Positions 41,120-49,483 of a stretch of DNA of 64,000 bases are shown here, piece by piece (within the stretch, counting starts at the first letter, position 1; the number at the start of each line of letters is the position of its first letter). Below the pieces are notes generated by a model. The model was not told the DNA's origin and ran no database searches. It worked only from the letters and a program-made list of their open reading frames with translations. The DNA is taken from contig DASWED010000060.1 of the NCBI GenBank assembly GCA_036394995.1, positions 14,438-78,437 on the forward strand, written 5' to 3'. Position numbers and translations under genes: made by a program. The stretch is from DASWED01 sp036394995. Lineage in GTDB: Bacteria; Actinomycetota; UBA4738; JACQTL01.

Positions 41120-44100
41120 GTGACCACGCTGCTCACCGAAGCGCTCGATCTCCTGATCGGCTCGGAGCCGTTCGACCGGCTCCTGGCCGACCTTGCCCGG
41201 CCGCGGGTGGCGCGGGCGGAGGCGGGGCAGGACTTCGTCGTCGCCGCGCTGGCGCGAGCCCTGGATGGGCCGGTCGTCGTGGTGGCCACCGGGCCGCACG
41301 AAGCCGAGGCCATGACGCGGGCGGTGGCCGCCTACCTCGGCGAGGACAGAGTCGCGCTGTTCCCGGCGTGGGAGTCGCTGCCGTACGAGGGGATCAGCCC
41401 GGCGCCGGAGGTGGCCGCCCGGCGGGCCGTGGCGGCGCGGCGGGTCCGGGGCGTGGCGGCGGGTCCGCCGGGGCCGTTCGTCCTGGTGATGCCGGCGCTG
41501 GCGGCGGTCCAGGGCATCCCGCCGGATCTCGGCACGCACCGGCCGCTGGCGGTGGCGCGCGGGGGAGCGATCGCGCCGGACGTGCTGGCCGGACGCCTCG
41601 TCGCGCTGGGCTACACGCGGGCCGACGTCGTGGAGCATCGGGGCGAGTTCGCGGTGCGGGGGGGCACGCTCGACGTGTTCCCCGGCGACGCCCGGCGCCC
41701 GGTCCGGGCGGAGTTCTGGGGCGACGAGGTCGACCAGCTCCGGGAGTTCTCCGCCGCCACCCAGCTGTCAACCGGCGAAGTCGACGCCGTCGAGGTCCAT
41801 CCCGTCCGGGAGCTCCTGGCCACCGAGGACGTCCGGACCCGGGCCGAGCGGGCGGCGCCGCGGCACCAGGGCCGGTTCCGGGACGGGCTGACCCGGCTTT
41901 CCGACGGACTGGCGTTCGAGGGGATGGAGATGCTGGCCGGGCTGCTGTACGACGACATGCCGGCGCCGTCCGAGCTGCTGCCGAAGGGGACGTGGGCGGT
42001 GCTGTCCCCGGCGCGACGCGTCGCGGACCGGGCGGCGCACGCCGCGGCCGACGGCGACGCTCTGGCGGCGGCGACGGGCTGGCCGGGCCGGCCGGTCATG
42101 CGGCCGCTGGAGGAGGCGCTGGCGCACACGCAGGTCCTGCACCTCTCGGAGTTCGCCGAGGGGATCGACCTCGGCCTGTCCGGCTGGGGCACGGCGTCGG
42201 GGAACCCCACCGAGATGGCGCAGCGGGTGGCCGACCGGGCCGGGAGCGGGTTCCGGGTGGCCATCGCCGCGGAGGCCCACGGGTCGCTGGAGCGGGCCCG
42301 GGAGATGGTGGAGGAGCTCGGCGTCCGGGTGACCCAGGAGGCCTGGCCCGTCGCGACCGTCGAGGCGCCCGTCGGCGCCGGGTTCGTGTTCGGTCCGGGG
42401 AAGCTCGCCGTGGCGGGGGAGGAGGACTTCTTCGGCGCCCGACGACACACCCGCCAGCCCCCGCGCATGGCCCGCCGCAGGGCCGAGGCCATCGCCATGG
42501 AGCTCGAGCCCGGCGACTTCGCGGTCCACCACGTCCAGGGGGTGGCCCGCTACGGCGGGATCGTCCACCGGGAGATCAAGGGATCGGCCCGGGACTTCCT
42601 GTTGCTGGAGTACGCCGGCGGGGACAAGCTGTACGTCCCCGCCGACCAGGTCGGCGTCGTGGCGAAGTACCTGGGCGGCGACGCGCCCCGGATCCACAAG
42701 CTGGGCTCGTCGGACTGGCCTCGGGCCAAGGCTCGGGTCCGTCGCGCCGTCCGGGAGATGGCCGGCGAGCTGGTCCGCCTGTATTCCGTGCGAATGGCGG
42801 TGCCCGGCCACGCGTTCAAGCCGGACGCCCCGTGGCAGCGGGAGCTGGAGGACGCGTTCCCGTTCGAGGAGACCAGGGACCAGCTGACCGCGATCGACGA
42901 CGTGAAGCGCGACATGGAGCTGCCCGTGCCCATGGACCGGCTGGTGTGCGGCGACGTCGGGTACGGCAAGACCGAGATCGCCATCCGGGCGGCCTTCAAG
43001 GCCGTCATGGACGGCAAGCAGGTCGCGGTGCTGGTGCCGACCACGCTGCTCGCCGAACAGCACTACGTGACGTTCACCGAGCGGTTCACGGCGTTCCCGG
43101 TCCGGGTGGCGATGCTCAGCAGGTTCCTGTCGAACGCCGAACAGCACGAGGTGACCCGGGACCTCGGCGCCGGGAAGATCGATGTGGTCATCGGGACCCA
43201 CCGGCTCCTCGGACGGGACGTGCTCTTCCGCGACCTGGGCCTGCTGGTGGTGGACGAGGAGCAGCGGTTCGGGGTGGCCCACAAGGAGCGCATCAAGCAG
43301 ATGCGGGCCCACGTGGATGTGCTGACGATGACCGCCACCCCCATCCCCCGGACCATGGAGATGGCCCTCACCGGGGTCCGCGAGCTCTCCGTCCTGGACA
43401 CCCCGCCGGAGGACCGCCAGCCCGTGCTCACGTACGTCGGGCCGTACGACCACGGGCTGGCGTACGGCGCGGTGAAGCGCGAGCTCCTCCGCGGCGGCCA
43501 GGTGTTCTGGGTCCACAACCGGGTCCAGACCATCCACCGCACGGCCACCGAGATCCAGCGCGAGGTCCCGGAGGCCCGGGTCATCGTGGCCCACGGGCAG
43601 ATGGACGAGGACGCGTTGGAGAAGGAGATGCTGAAGTTCTGGGAGGGCCAGGCCGACGTGCTGGTCTGCACCACGATCATCGAGAGCGGCCTGGACGTCC
43701 CCACCGCGAACACGCTGGTGGTGGAACGGGCCGACCGGCTGGGGCTGGCCCAGATGTACCAGCTCCGGGGGCGGGTGGGCCGCTCCCGCGAACGGGCCTT
43801 CGCGTACTTCTTCTTTCCGCCGCAGCAGTCGCTCACCGAGGAGGCCCACGAACGACTGTCCACGATCAGCCGGTTCACCGACCTGGGGTCCGGCGTGAAG
43901 ATCGCCATGCGGGACCTGGAGATCCGGGGCGCCGGGAACCTCCTGGGAGCCGAGCAGCACGGCCACATCGCGGCGGTGGGGTTCGACACGTACATGCGCC
44001 TGCTCCAGGAGGCCGTGGCCGAGATGAAGGGCGAACCGATCCCGGAGACCCTGGAGGTGCGCATCGACCTCCCGGTCCGCGCGTTCATCCCGGTGGGGTG

Positions 44101-44500
44101 GGTGGGGCAGGAGGGCCTGCGGCTGGAGCTGTACCGGCGGATCTCCATGGCCCGGGACCACGACGAGCTGGACGAGATCGCGGTGGAGATGCGGGACCGG
44201 TTCGGCCAGCTCCCCCCCGAGGTGGAGACCCTGTTCGGCATCGCCCGGCTGCGCGTGACGTCCACGCGCCTGGGGATCACCGAGGTCTCCACGTTCCGAA
44301 CGCAGGTCCGGCTGCGCCCGCTGGACCTGGTGGACCGGCTCCGGCTGGATCTGGGGCGCCGGATCCCGGAGGCCGCCTACCACCCGGCCACGCGGACGCT
44401 GAACCTCACGCCGGTCGTCATGGGGGGCCCCTCGCTCCCGGGGTGGGTGGAGGAGCGGCTCCTCACGGCCCTGGAGGAAGGGGCCTCCGTCAGCACGTGA
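41120..44500 (+). CDS. mfd: Transcription-repair coupling factor
   Basis: An 1126-residue Mfd. Order: UvrB-homology module (1-340), RNA polymerase-interacting domain (about 470-540, EPGDFAVHHVQGVARYGGI), RecG-like translocase (Walker A GDVGYGKTEIA near 613; DEEQRFGV Walker B/DEEQ box; TATPIPRTM), helicase domain 2 and a C-terminal UvrA-interaction regulator (from 970). It removes RNA polymerase stalled at lesions and recruits UvrAB. Walker A GDVGYGKT is canonical. GTG start with a weak Shine-Dalgarno. The mfd-to-eno order is conserved. Confidence 0.97.
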   Translation: MTTLLTEALDLLIGSEPFDRLLADLARPRVARAEAGQDFVVAALARALDGPVVVVATGPHEAEAMTRAVAAYLGEDRVALFPAWESLPYEGISPAPEVAARRAVAARRVRGVAAGPPGPFVLVMPALAAVQGIPPDLGTHRPLAVARGGAIAPDVLAGRLVALGYTRADVVEHRGEFAVRGGTLDVFPGDARRPVRAEFWGDEVDQLREFSAATQLSTGEVDAVEVHPVRELLATEDVRTRAERAAPRHQGRFRDGLTRLSDGLAFEGMEMLAGLLYDDMPAPSELLPKGTWAVLSPARRVADRAAHAAADGDALAAATGWPGRPVMRPLEEALAHTQVLHLSEFAEGIDLGLSGWGTASGNPTEMAQRVADRAGSGFRVAIAAEAHGSLERAREMVEELGVRVTQEAWPVATVEAPVGAGFVFGPGKLAVAGEEDFFGARRHTRQPPRMARRRAEAIAMELEPGDFAVHHVQGVARYGGIVHREIKGSARDFLLLEYAGGDKLYVPADQVGVVAKYLGGDAPRIHKLGSSDWPRAKARVRRAVREMAGELVRLYSVRMAVPGHAFKPDAPWQRELEDAFPFEETRDQLTAIDDVKRDMELPVPMDRLVCGDVGYGKTEIAIRAAFKAVMDGKQVAVLVPTTLLAEQHYVTFTERFTAFPVRVAMLSRFLSNAEQHEVTRDLGAGKIDVVIGTHRLLGRDVLFRDLGLLVVDEEQRFGVAHKERIKQMRAHVDVLTMTATPIPRTMEMALTGVRELSVLDTPPEDRQPVLTYVGPYDHGLAYGAVKRELLRGGQVFWVHNRVQTIHRTATEIQREVPEARVIVAHGQMDEDALEKEMLKFWEGQADVLVCTTIIESGLDVPTANTLVVERADRLGLAQMYQLRGRVGRSRERAFAYFFFPPQQSLTEEAHERLSTISRFTDLGSGVKIAMRDLEIRGAGNLLGAEQHGHIAAVGFDTYMRLLQEAVAEMKGEPIPETLEVRIDLPVRAFIPVGWVGQEGLRLELYRRISMARDHDELDEIAVEMRDRFGQLPPEVETLFGIARLRVTSTRLGITEVSTFRTQVRLRPLDLVDRLRLDLGRRIPEAAYHPATRTLNLTPVVMGGPSLPGWVEERLLTALEEGASVST

Positions 44501-44590
44501 TCGTGGACCGGATCCGCCCCCGCGGTCATTCCGCGCGGGACTGCGGTTCGCGGCGTCCGGGTGGCTGAGCGCGTCTGCTGCCGGCCGGCG

Positions 44591-47434
44591 TCAGGCGTTG
44601 ACCGGGCTGTGGTTCGTCTCGATGCGTCCTCCGTGGGCGAGGCGCACGAATGTGTCCACGACCACCGGGTCGAACTGAGACCCCTCCGCCTGCCGCAATC
44701 GAGACACCGCACTGCCGAACGGCATGGCCCTGCGGTACGGGCGATCGCTGGTCATGGCGTGAAACGCGTCGCAGACCAGGATGATGCGCGCCTCGAGTGG
44801 GATCTCGTCGCCACGCAGGCCCATCGGGTAGCCGCTGCCGTCCCAATGCTCGTGGCAGGCTCGCACGATCGGGACGACGGGCTGAAGGTACGGGACGGGA
44901 GCGATGATCTGCGCGCCGATCTCCGGGTGGCGCATCATCTCCGTCCACTCCTCCTCCGTGAGTGGACCGGGCTTGCGGATGACTTCGCTGGGGACGCCGA
45001 TCTTTCCGATGTCATGGAACAGCGCGGCCAGCTCGAGGGTCCGGAGCGGATCGCCGTCGAGGCCGAGCTCCCTTCCCACCGCCAACGCCATCTCTGCCAG
45101 CGCTCGGGCGTGGTCGTGCGTGTGGGTGTCCTGCGCCTCGAGAGCGTTGGCGAGGGCCTCCACGGTCGACAGATAGGCCATTTCGAGGGTCCGGGCGGCC
45201 TCGCGCTCGCCGGTGATCAGTCGGGCATTCTCGAACGCCGTCGCCGCGTTGAACGCGAGCACCTCCAGCAGGCGGCGCTCGTGCTCGTCGAACTGGTTGA
45301 TGCCGAGCCGGGAGAGCACGATGACGCCGGTGGCCCGTTCGCCGTACAGGAGGGGCACCGCCAGGATGGTCTCGTCGATCTCCGGGGTACCCACGATCTG
45401 GTCTGCGAAGTCGCAGTGAGCGGCGTCCGGGACGTAGATCGTCTCTCGGCGTTCCACGGCCCGGCCGGTGACCCCCTCGCCGACGCGGGTGAGCAGTGCG
45501 TCGAAGGTCTCACCCTGGTACTCGGAGAGCTCTCCACGGAACGCGACGGGGATCAGCATCTCGCTCGGTTCGTCCAACACGTAGACCCGGCAGTTGTGGT
45601 AGTCGATCAGCCCGCGGAGCTCGGCGGTGATGGCCTCGCCGATGGCCGCTTCGTCGTTCAGCCTGGTCAGCCGGGAAGCCAGCTTGTGGAGCATCCGCAT
45701 CTGAGCCAGCGACCTCACCTCGTGCAGATGCAGATCGGCGGGCTGGAGCTTCCACCGCCGAGGTGATCCAGTGGTCGAGGATCGACCGGGCGCGGCTCGC
45801 ACGATGTCCTGCTCCTCGGACATCCTGGCCTCCGCGAATTCGTCGCTGCCGTAGATGATCAGGCGGTCCTTGCCCGTCGCCTTCCCTGCGAGCAGGGCCG
45901 CGTCCGCGCAGGCGAACAGGTCCCGGGGCCCGGTGGCATGACGAGGGGTCTCGGCGAGGCCGGCGCTCACCGTGATCCGGATGTCCTCGGGAAGCGGGAG
46001 CGCGCGAGCCGCCTCCAGCAACCGCTCCCCCAGGACGGCGGCCTGGGCAGCGGTCTGCCCGGGCAGGATCACTGCGAACTCCTCGCCGCCGATCCGGCAC
46101 ACCAGATCCTCACCTCGGCCGACCGCGCGGCACGCGACCGCCAATTCCTGGAGCACCCGGTCGCCGACGAGGTGTCCGTAGGCGTCGTTGACCCACTTGA
46201 AGTCGTCGATGTCGAACACGAGGAGCGCCATGTTCGAGTGCTGGCGCATGGTACGCACCACCTCCTCCTCCAGGCGCTCGTGGAAGAAGCGATGGTTGCG
46301 CAGCCCGGTCAGATGGTCGGTCACCACCTGGGTTCGGAGGCGGGCCCTGATGTCCGCGTTGTCGATGGCGAGGGCGGCGAGGTTTCCGAAGCGGATGGCC
46401 AGGCTGAAGTCGTTCTCCGAGAACACGTTGCCGGCGCCGAGGCGGTACAGGCACAGGACGCCCTTCAGCTCGGAGCGGGCCACCAGGGGCACGGCGATCA
46501 GCGCCTCGGGCTCGTCCGGCGTCCCCGGGATGTGCTCCGATCGCGCGTCCGCCGTGACGTCCTGCACCAGCGCGGGCTCGCCCGTCTCCGCCACCGTCCC
46601 GGTGATCCCGGTGCCGAACGGGATGGCTCCCATGGCCAGGATCTCCTCGGCGTACTGATCGCGCACCAGCGTCGGCTGCAGCAGCCGATGAGGGACGTCG
46701 GCGGTGAAGATGCTCACCGTGTCGTACGGGACGAGCTGGCGGAGTCCGTCCGCCACCGTCTCCAGGATGTGCTCCGGCGACCCCTCCGTGACGAGCACCT
46801 GCGCGATGTCGGCGAGGATGCCGTCCTTCAGGCGGTTCAGCCCCTCCAGTTGCTCCACCTGCCCTGCAAGGAGGGCCCGCTTCTCCGCGAGCTCCCTGAG
46901 GAGGAACGCCGATCCCACGTGCTGTCCGAACAACTCAGCCCGCCGGGCGTCCTGCGGAAGGAACGGGGGGTCGGTGGCGTTCCGGCGAAGGGTCAGGGCG
47001 ACCTTGACCTCCTCCTCGACCTTCACCGGCACGACCAGCAGGTGCTCGGGGATCCGTGGAGTCCCCGGGATGTACTTCGCCGAACCCGAGCCGTACTGCT
47101 CGTTGGCGATGACGTTTTCGCCGATCTCGACCGCGTGTCCCGTGGCCCCCTCCCCGATCGGGAAGTCGAATGCGACGATGCGCTCCTCGACCTCCGGTTC
47201 GGAGTGGTACACGGCGTGAATCCGCCGCGTGTCCTGGTCCGCCATGAAGATCGTGAGGGACTTGATCGGCACGACGGACGCCAGGCGCTCCGAAAGGAGT
47301 GGGAAGATGTCGCTGGAGGCGGAAGCCGAGGCCGCGCCGAGCCGATCACCGATCTCCAGGAGGTGCCGGCGCAGGGCCAGCTCCTCCTCGAGTTCCTTCC
47401 GCAGCTTCCGGTTCTTGCTGACGGGAGAAGCCAT
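44591..47434 (-). CDS. GAF-GAF-GGDEF-GAF-HD-GYP c-di-GMP signalling protein
   Basis: A 947-residue cytoplasmic protein with both synthesis and breakdown domains for c-di-GMP. GAF1 about 30-185, GAF2 about 200-365, GGDEF about 370-535 (active motif GGEEF near 448), GAF3 about 570-720, HD-GYP about 740-930 (FHDIGKIG near 806 and HHE-like ACHEHWDGSGYPMG near 868). Two opposing enzymes in one chain suggest ligand-dependent switching by the GAF modules. The start ATG is in frame with a long spurious N-terminal extension that I reject. It follows the DMY peptide gene by 31 bases on the same strand. Confidence 0.9.
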   Translation of the reverse strand: MASPVSKNRKLRKELEEELALRRHLLEIGDRLGAASASASSDIFPLLSERLASVVPIKSLTIFMADQDTRRIHAVYHSEPEVEERIVAFDFPIGEGATGHAVEIGENVIANEQYGSGSAKYIPGTPRIPEHLLVVPVKVEEEVKVALTLRRNATDPPFLPQDARRAELFGQHVGSAFLLRELAEKRALLAGQVEQLEGLNRLKDGILADIAQVLVTEGSPEHILETVADGLRQLVPYDTVSIFTADVPHRLLQPTLVRDQYAEEILAMGAIPFGTGITGTVAETGEPALVQDVTADARSEHIPGTPDEPEALIAVPLVARSELKGVLCLYRLGAGNVFSENDFSLAIRFGNLAALAIDNADIRARLRTQVVTDHLTGLRNHRFFHERLEEEVVRTMRQHSNMALLVFDIDDFKWVNDAYGHLVGDRVLQELAVACRAVGRGEDLVCRIGGEEFAVILPGQTAAQAAVLGERLLEAARALPLPEDIRITVSAGLAETPRHATGPRDLFACADAALLAGKATGKDRLIIYGSDEFAEARMSEEQDIVRAAPGRSSTTGSPRRWKLQPADLHLHEVRSLAQMRMLHKLASRLTRLNDEAAIGEAITAELRGLIDYHNCRVYVLDEPSEMLIPVAFRGELSEYQGETFDALLTRVGEGVTGRAVERRETIYVPDAAHCDFADQIVGTPEIDETILAVPLLYGERATGVIVLSRLGINQFDEHERRLLEVLAFNAATAFENARLITGEREAARTLEMAYLSTVEALANALEAQDTHTHDHARALAEMALAVGRELGLDGDPLRTLELAALFHDIGKIGVPSEVIRKPGPLTEEEWTEMMRHPEIGAQIIAPVPYLQPVVPIVRACHEHWDGSGYPMGLRGDEIPLEARIILVCDAFHAMTSDRPYRRAMPFGSAVSRLRQAEGSQFDPVVVDTFVRLAHGGRIETNHSPVNA

Positions 47435-47465
47435 CACGATCCGGCCGTTTCGAGACGCTGATGGC

Positions 47466-47651
47466 TCAGTACATGTCCCGCGGCCCGTACATGTCCGCGG
47501 AGGAATACATGTCCCGCGGCCCGTACATGTCCCACGGCGAGACGACGGCCTTCGGCGGGGGACCGTAGTGGTGGTAGTGGTGGTCGGCCCCCACGGCGGC
47601 GCCGAGCAGACCCATGACCGCGATCGCGGCGCCGACAATCCATTTCTTCAT
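47466..47651 (-). CDS. Small secreted His/Tyr peptide with DMY repeats
   Basis: A 61-residue protein with a strong GGGGAGGT ribosome-binding site seven bases before ATG. Residues 1-22 form a signal sequence (MKKWIVGAAIAVMGLLG ... AVGA). The mature part starts DHHYHHYGPPPK and ends in DMYGPR-DMYSSA-DMYGPR-DMY, four DMY units spaced six residues apart. The His-rich head could bind metal; the repeats could be a processed peptide or RiPP precursor. I recognise no family. It is upstream of, and probably co-transcribed with, the GAF/GGDEF/HD-GYP gene. Confidence 0.7.
   Translation of the reverse strand: MKKWIVGAAIAVMGLLGAAVGADHHYHHYGPPPKAVVSPWDMYGPRDMYSSADMYGPRDMY
47470..47530 (-). repeat. Tandem repeat, four TACATGT units at exact 18-bp spacing
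   Basis: TACATGT begins at 47470, 47488, 47506 and 47524. The self-complementary ACATGT core recurs every six codons inside the peptide gene and encodes the DMY repeats. The 1st and 3rd units share longer identity (TACATGTCCCGCGGCCCG). Confidence 0.9.
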
Positions 47652-47770
47652 GTTGCACACCTCCCCGTGAGGCCCCGCCCCGACCACGACGGGTCAGCCA
47701 CTCCAGGGCACTCCGCTGGTATCCACATCGACACGTCGGGAAGCCCGGTGAATACGCGATTTCAGGTATC

Positions 47771-47784
47771 TGTGCGTACGCACA
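47771..47784. promoter_or_regulatory. 14-bp perfect palindrome, possible operator
   Basis: TGTGCGTACGCACA between the DMY peptide gene (minus) and the GNAT gene (plus). Divergent position and perfect symmetry suggest a dimeric regulator site; no regulator is assigned. Confidence 0.4.
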
Positions 47785-47890
47785 CCCGGGCGAGCGCCGC
47801 GGGAGAAGGAGGAGGAGCCGTGGGCACACTCCGGAGGTGGCAGGTGAGGAGACGGCTCGGAGGGCGTGTCGTACCTGGGAGAGTGCGGGC

Positions 47891-48415
47891 GTGGAGATCC
47901 GGCGGCTGGTCGAGGACGACTGGGATCGGTTGCGCCACGTCCGGCTGCGGGCGCTGGCCGATGCGCCGTACGCGTTCGGGTCCACCCTGGACCGCGAACG
48001 CGACCGCACCGAGGAGGAGTGGCGCGAGTGGGCCGACCGGGGCCGACACGGGAGGGGCGCCAGCTTCGCGGCCGTCGGCCACGACAGCCGGTTCGTGGGC
48101 CTCGTCGCGGGGTTCGAGGACGACGAGGAGGGCGAACCGGGGAGCGTGCACCTCGTGGCGATGTGGGTGGACCCCGCCCACCGTCGCGGCGGCCTCGGGG
48201 CGGCCCTGGTGGCCGCCGTCGTGGATTGGGCCCGCGATCGCGGCGCTCCCGAGGTCCACCTGTGGGTCACCGACGGCAACCGCGCCGCCCGAGCCCTCTA
48301 CCTCCGCGAGGGATTCGTCCCCACCGGGATCCGCCAGCCGCTCCCCTCGAACCCGGCCGTGGCCGAGGAGATGCTCCGCCGCGGCCTCCGCGAGGACCGC
48401 GCCTCCGGACGGTGA
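47891..48415 (+). CDS. GNAT-family N-acetyltransferase
   Basis: A 174-residue GNAT. The acetyl-CoA pyrophosphate loop is VDPAHRRGGLGAAL (R/Q-x-x-G-x-G/A type), followed by the beta-5/alpha-4 segment VTDGNRAARALYLREGFVPTG. It acetylates an unknown amine, possibly a drug or protein N-terminus. I use the GTG at 47891 (MEIRRLVEDDW) because GGGAGAG lies eight bases upstream; the longer frame adds 18 unlikely residues. It is convergent with the ATPase pair (6 bases apart). Confidence 0.88.
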   Translation: MEIRRLVEDDWDRLRHVRLRALADAPYAFGSTLDRERDRTEEEWREWADRGRHGRGASFAAVGHDSRFVGLVAGFEDDEEGEPGSVHLVAMWVDPAHRRGGLGAALVAAVVDWARDRGAPEVHLWVTDGNRAARALYLREGFVPTGIRQPLPSNPAVAEEMLRRGLREDRASGR

Positions 48416-48421
48416 CGTCCC

Positions 48422-49483
48422 TCAGCTCGAGAGCAGCTCGCTGGACGCCTGTTCCACGATCGGGACCGTGAGCCGGTCCACCGCGTCGGAGATCGCGTGC
48501 TGCAGCGCGCGCTGCGCCACCCGCAGCGCGCCTCGCATCGACTTCGCGCGCTCGTAGTGCTTGGCCACGGCGCGGAGCGCGTCGGGCTCCACCACGTCGT
48601 CCAATCCGAACGGCAGCTCCGAGATGGCCAGGCGCTCTCGAAGGATCGTCTCGATGCCGTCCGCGCTGTCGAGGAGCGGGGGGACGTGGATCTCGCCGGA
48701 GAGCAGCTGCCTGCCCTTCCGGTACCCGGCGAGGGCCAGATATTCCTCGTGGACCGCGATGACGAAGCTGAGGTCGAGCTCCCGGGCGAGCATGCCGACG
48801 CTCCGCGTGAAGAACGCGTTCGCCACCTTGGTGCGGTTGAGGCCCGGGATCCGGAGCCACGTGTCCGTGTCGTCGAACGCCAGCGCCGGCCGGAGGCCTC
48901 GCGCGGCGAACAGGTCCACCAGGCGCTTCAGGTACTCGACCGCGTCGCCTGCCGATCCGTGGAGCTCGTGTTCCTCCCCGGTGGATTGGATCTGCCGGGA
49001 GAACTCCGCGTTGGCCAGCCACAGCGGCAGTCCGATGTGGAACTCCCGGCTCCGGCCGCCGCGGGATCGCCGGGCGACGTCGGCAAGCCCCCGTTCGAAG
49101 CCCTCGTGCTCGGGCTCGGTGAAGCGATCCGGGCTGGCCCACCGGGTGATGTGCAGGACGATGTGTCGGGCCAGCTCGCCGGGCTCCGTGACCGCGGTGT
49201 CGGTCATGGCCGCGACCGGGATCCGAAGCGGCACGATGTCCTCGGGAAGTTCCTCCGAGAACGGTCCGAGGACCGAGGCCATGATGCTGGATTTCCCCGA
49301 GCCGCTCGCTCCGATGATGGCGATCCGGCCGTCTGCCGCCAGGAGGCGGACCAGCGTCGACTCCGTGTGATCGTCGCCGTTCAGCTGGTCGAACGGGACG
49401 TGGAACAGCGCGAGCTCCTCGAACCTCCTCGTGGCCTCGAAGGCTCGGGAGGCCTCCAGGTCCCGGAGCTGCGCGTGGGTCAT
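48422..49483 (-). CDS. P-loop ATPase of unknown function (second of pair)
   Basis: A 353-residue AAA/STAND-like ATPase. Walker A IIGASGSGKSS near residue 53, Walker B ALAFDDTDTW near residue 200, and a sensor-like FVIAVHEEY strand. The C-terminal third is helical. Its ATG overlaps the stop of the upstream ATPase (ATGA), so the pair is coupled. No membrane or nuclease domain is seen. Function unknown; regulatory or defence-like roles are only speculative. Confidence 0.75.
   Translation of the reverse strand: MTHAQLRDLEASRAFEATRRFEELALFHVPFDQLNGDDHTESTLVRLLAADGRIAIIGASGSGKSSIMASVLGPFSEELPEDIVPLRIPVAAMTDTAVTEPGELARHIVLHITRWASPDRFTEPEHEGFERGLADVARRSRGGRSREFHIGLPLWLANAEFSRQIQSTGEEHELHGSAGDAVEYLKRLVDLFAARGLRPALAFDDTDTWLRIPGLNRTKVANAFFTRSVGMLARELDLSFVIAVHEEYLALAGYRKGRQLLSGEIHVPPLLDSADGIETILRERLAISELPFGLDDVVEPDALRAVAKHYERAKSMRGALRVAQRALQHAISDAVDRLTVPIVEQASSELLSS

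Noticed and set aside
41005..44568. 1187-codon frame overlapping mfd
   Set aside because: Out of frame with Mfd motifs; Gly/Arg/Pro-rich shadow.
47470..47530. CRISPR-like array
   Set aside because: The 18-bp periodic TACATGT units are part of a coding repeat; unit length and absence of unique spacers exclude CRISPR. No CRISPR array was found in the window.
47434..47638. N-terminal extension of the GGDEF/HD-GYP protein with a Thr run and Cys/Gly repeats
   Set aside because: It is the wrong-frame reading of the DMY peptide gene; the real start is the ATG at 47434.
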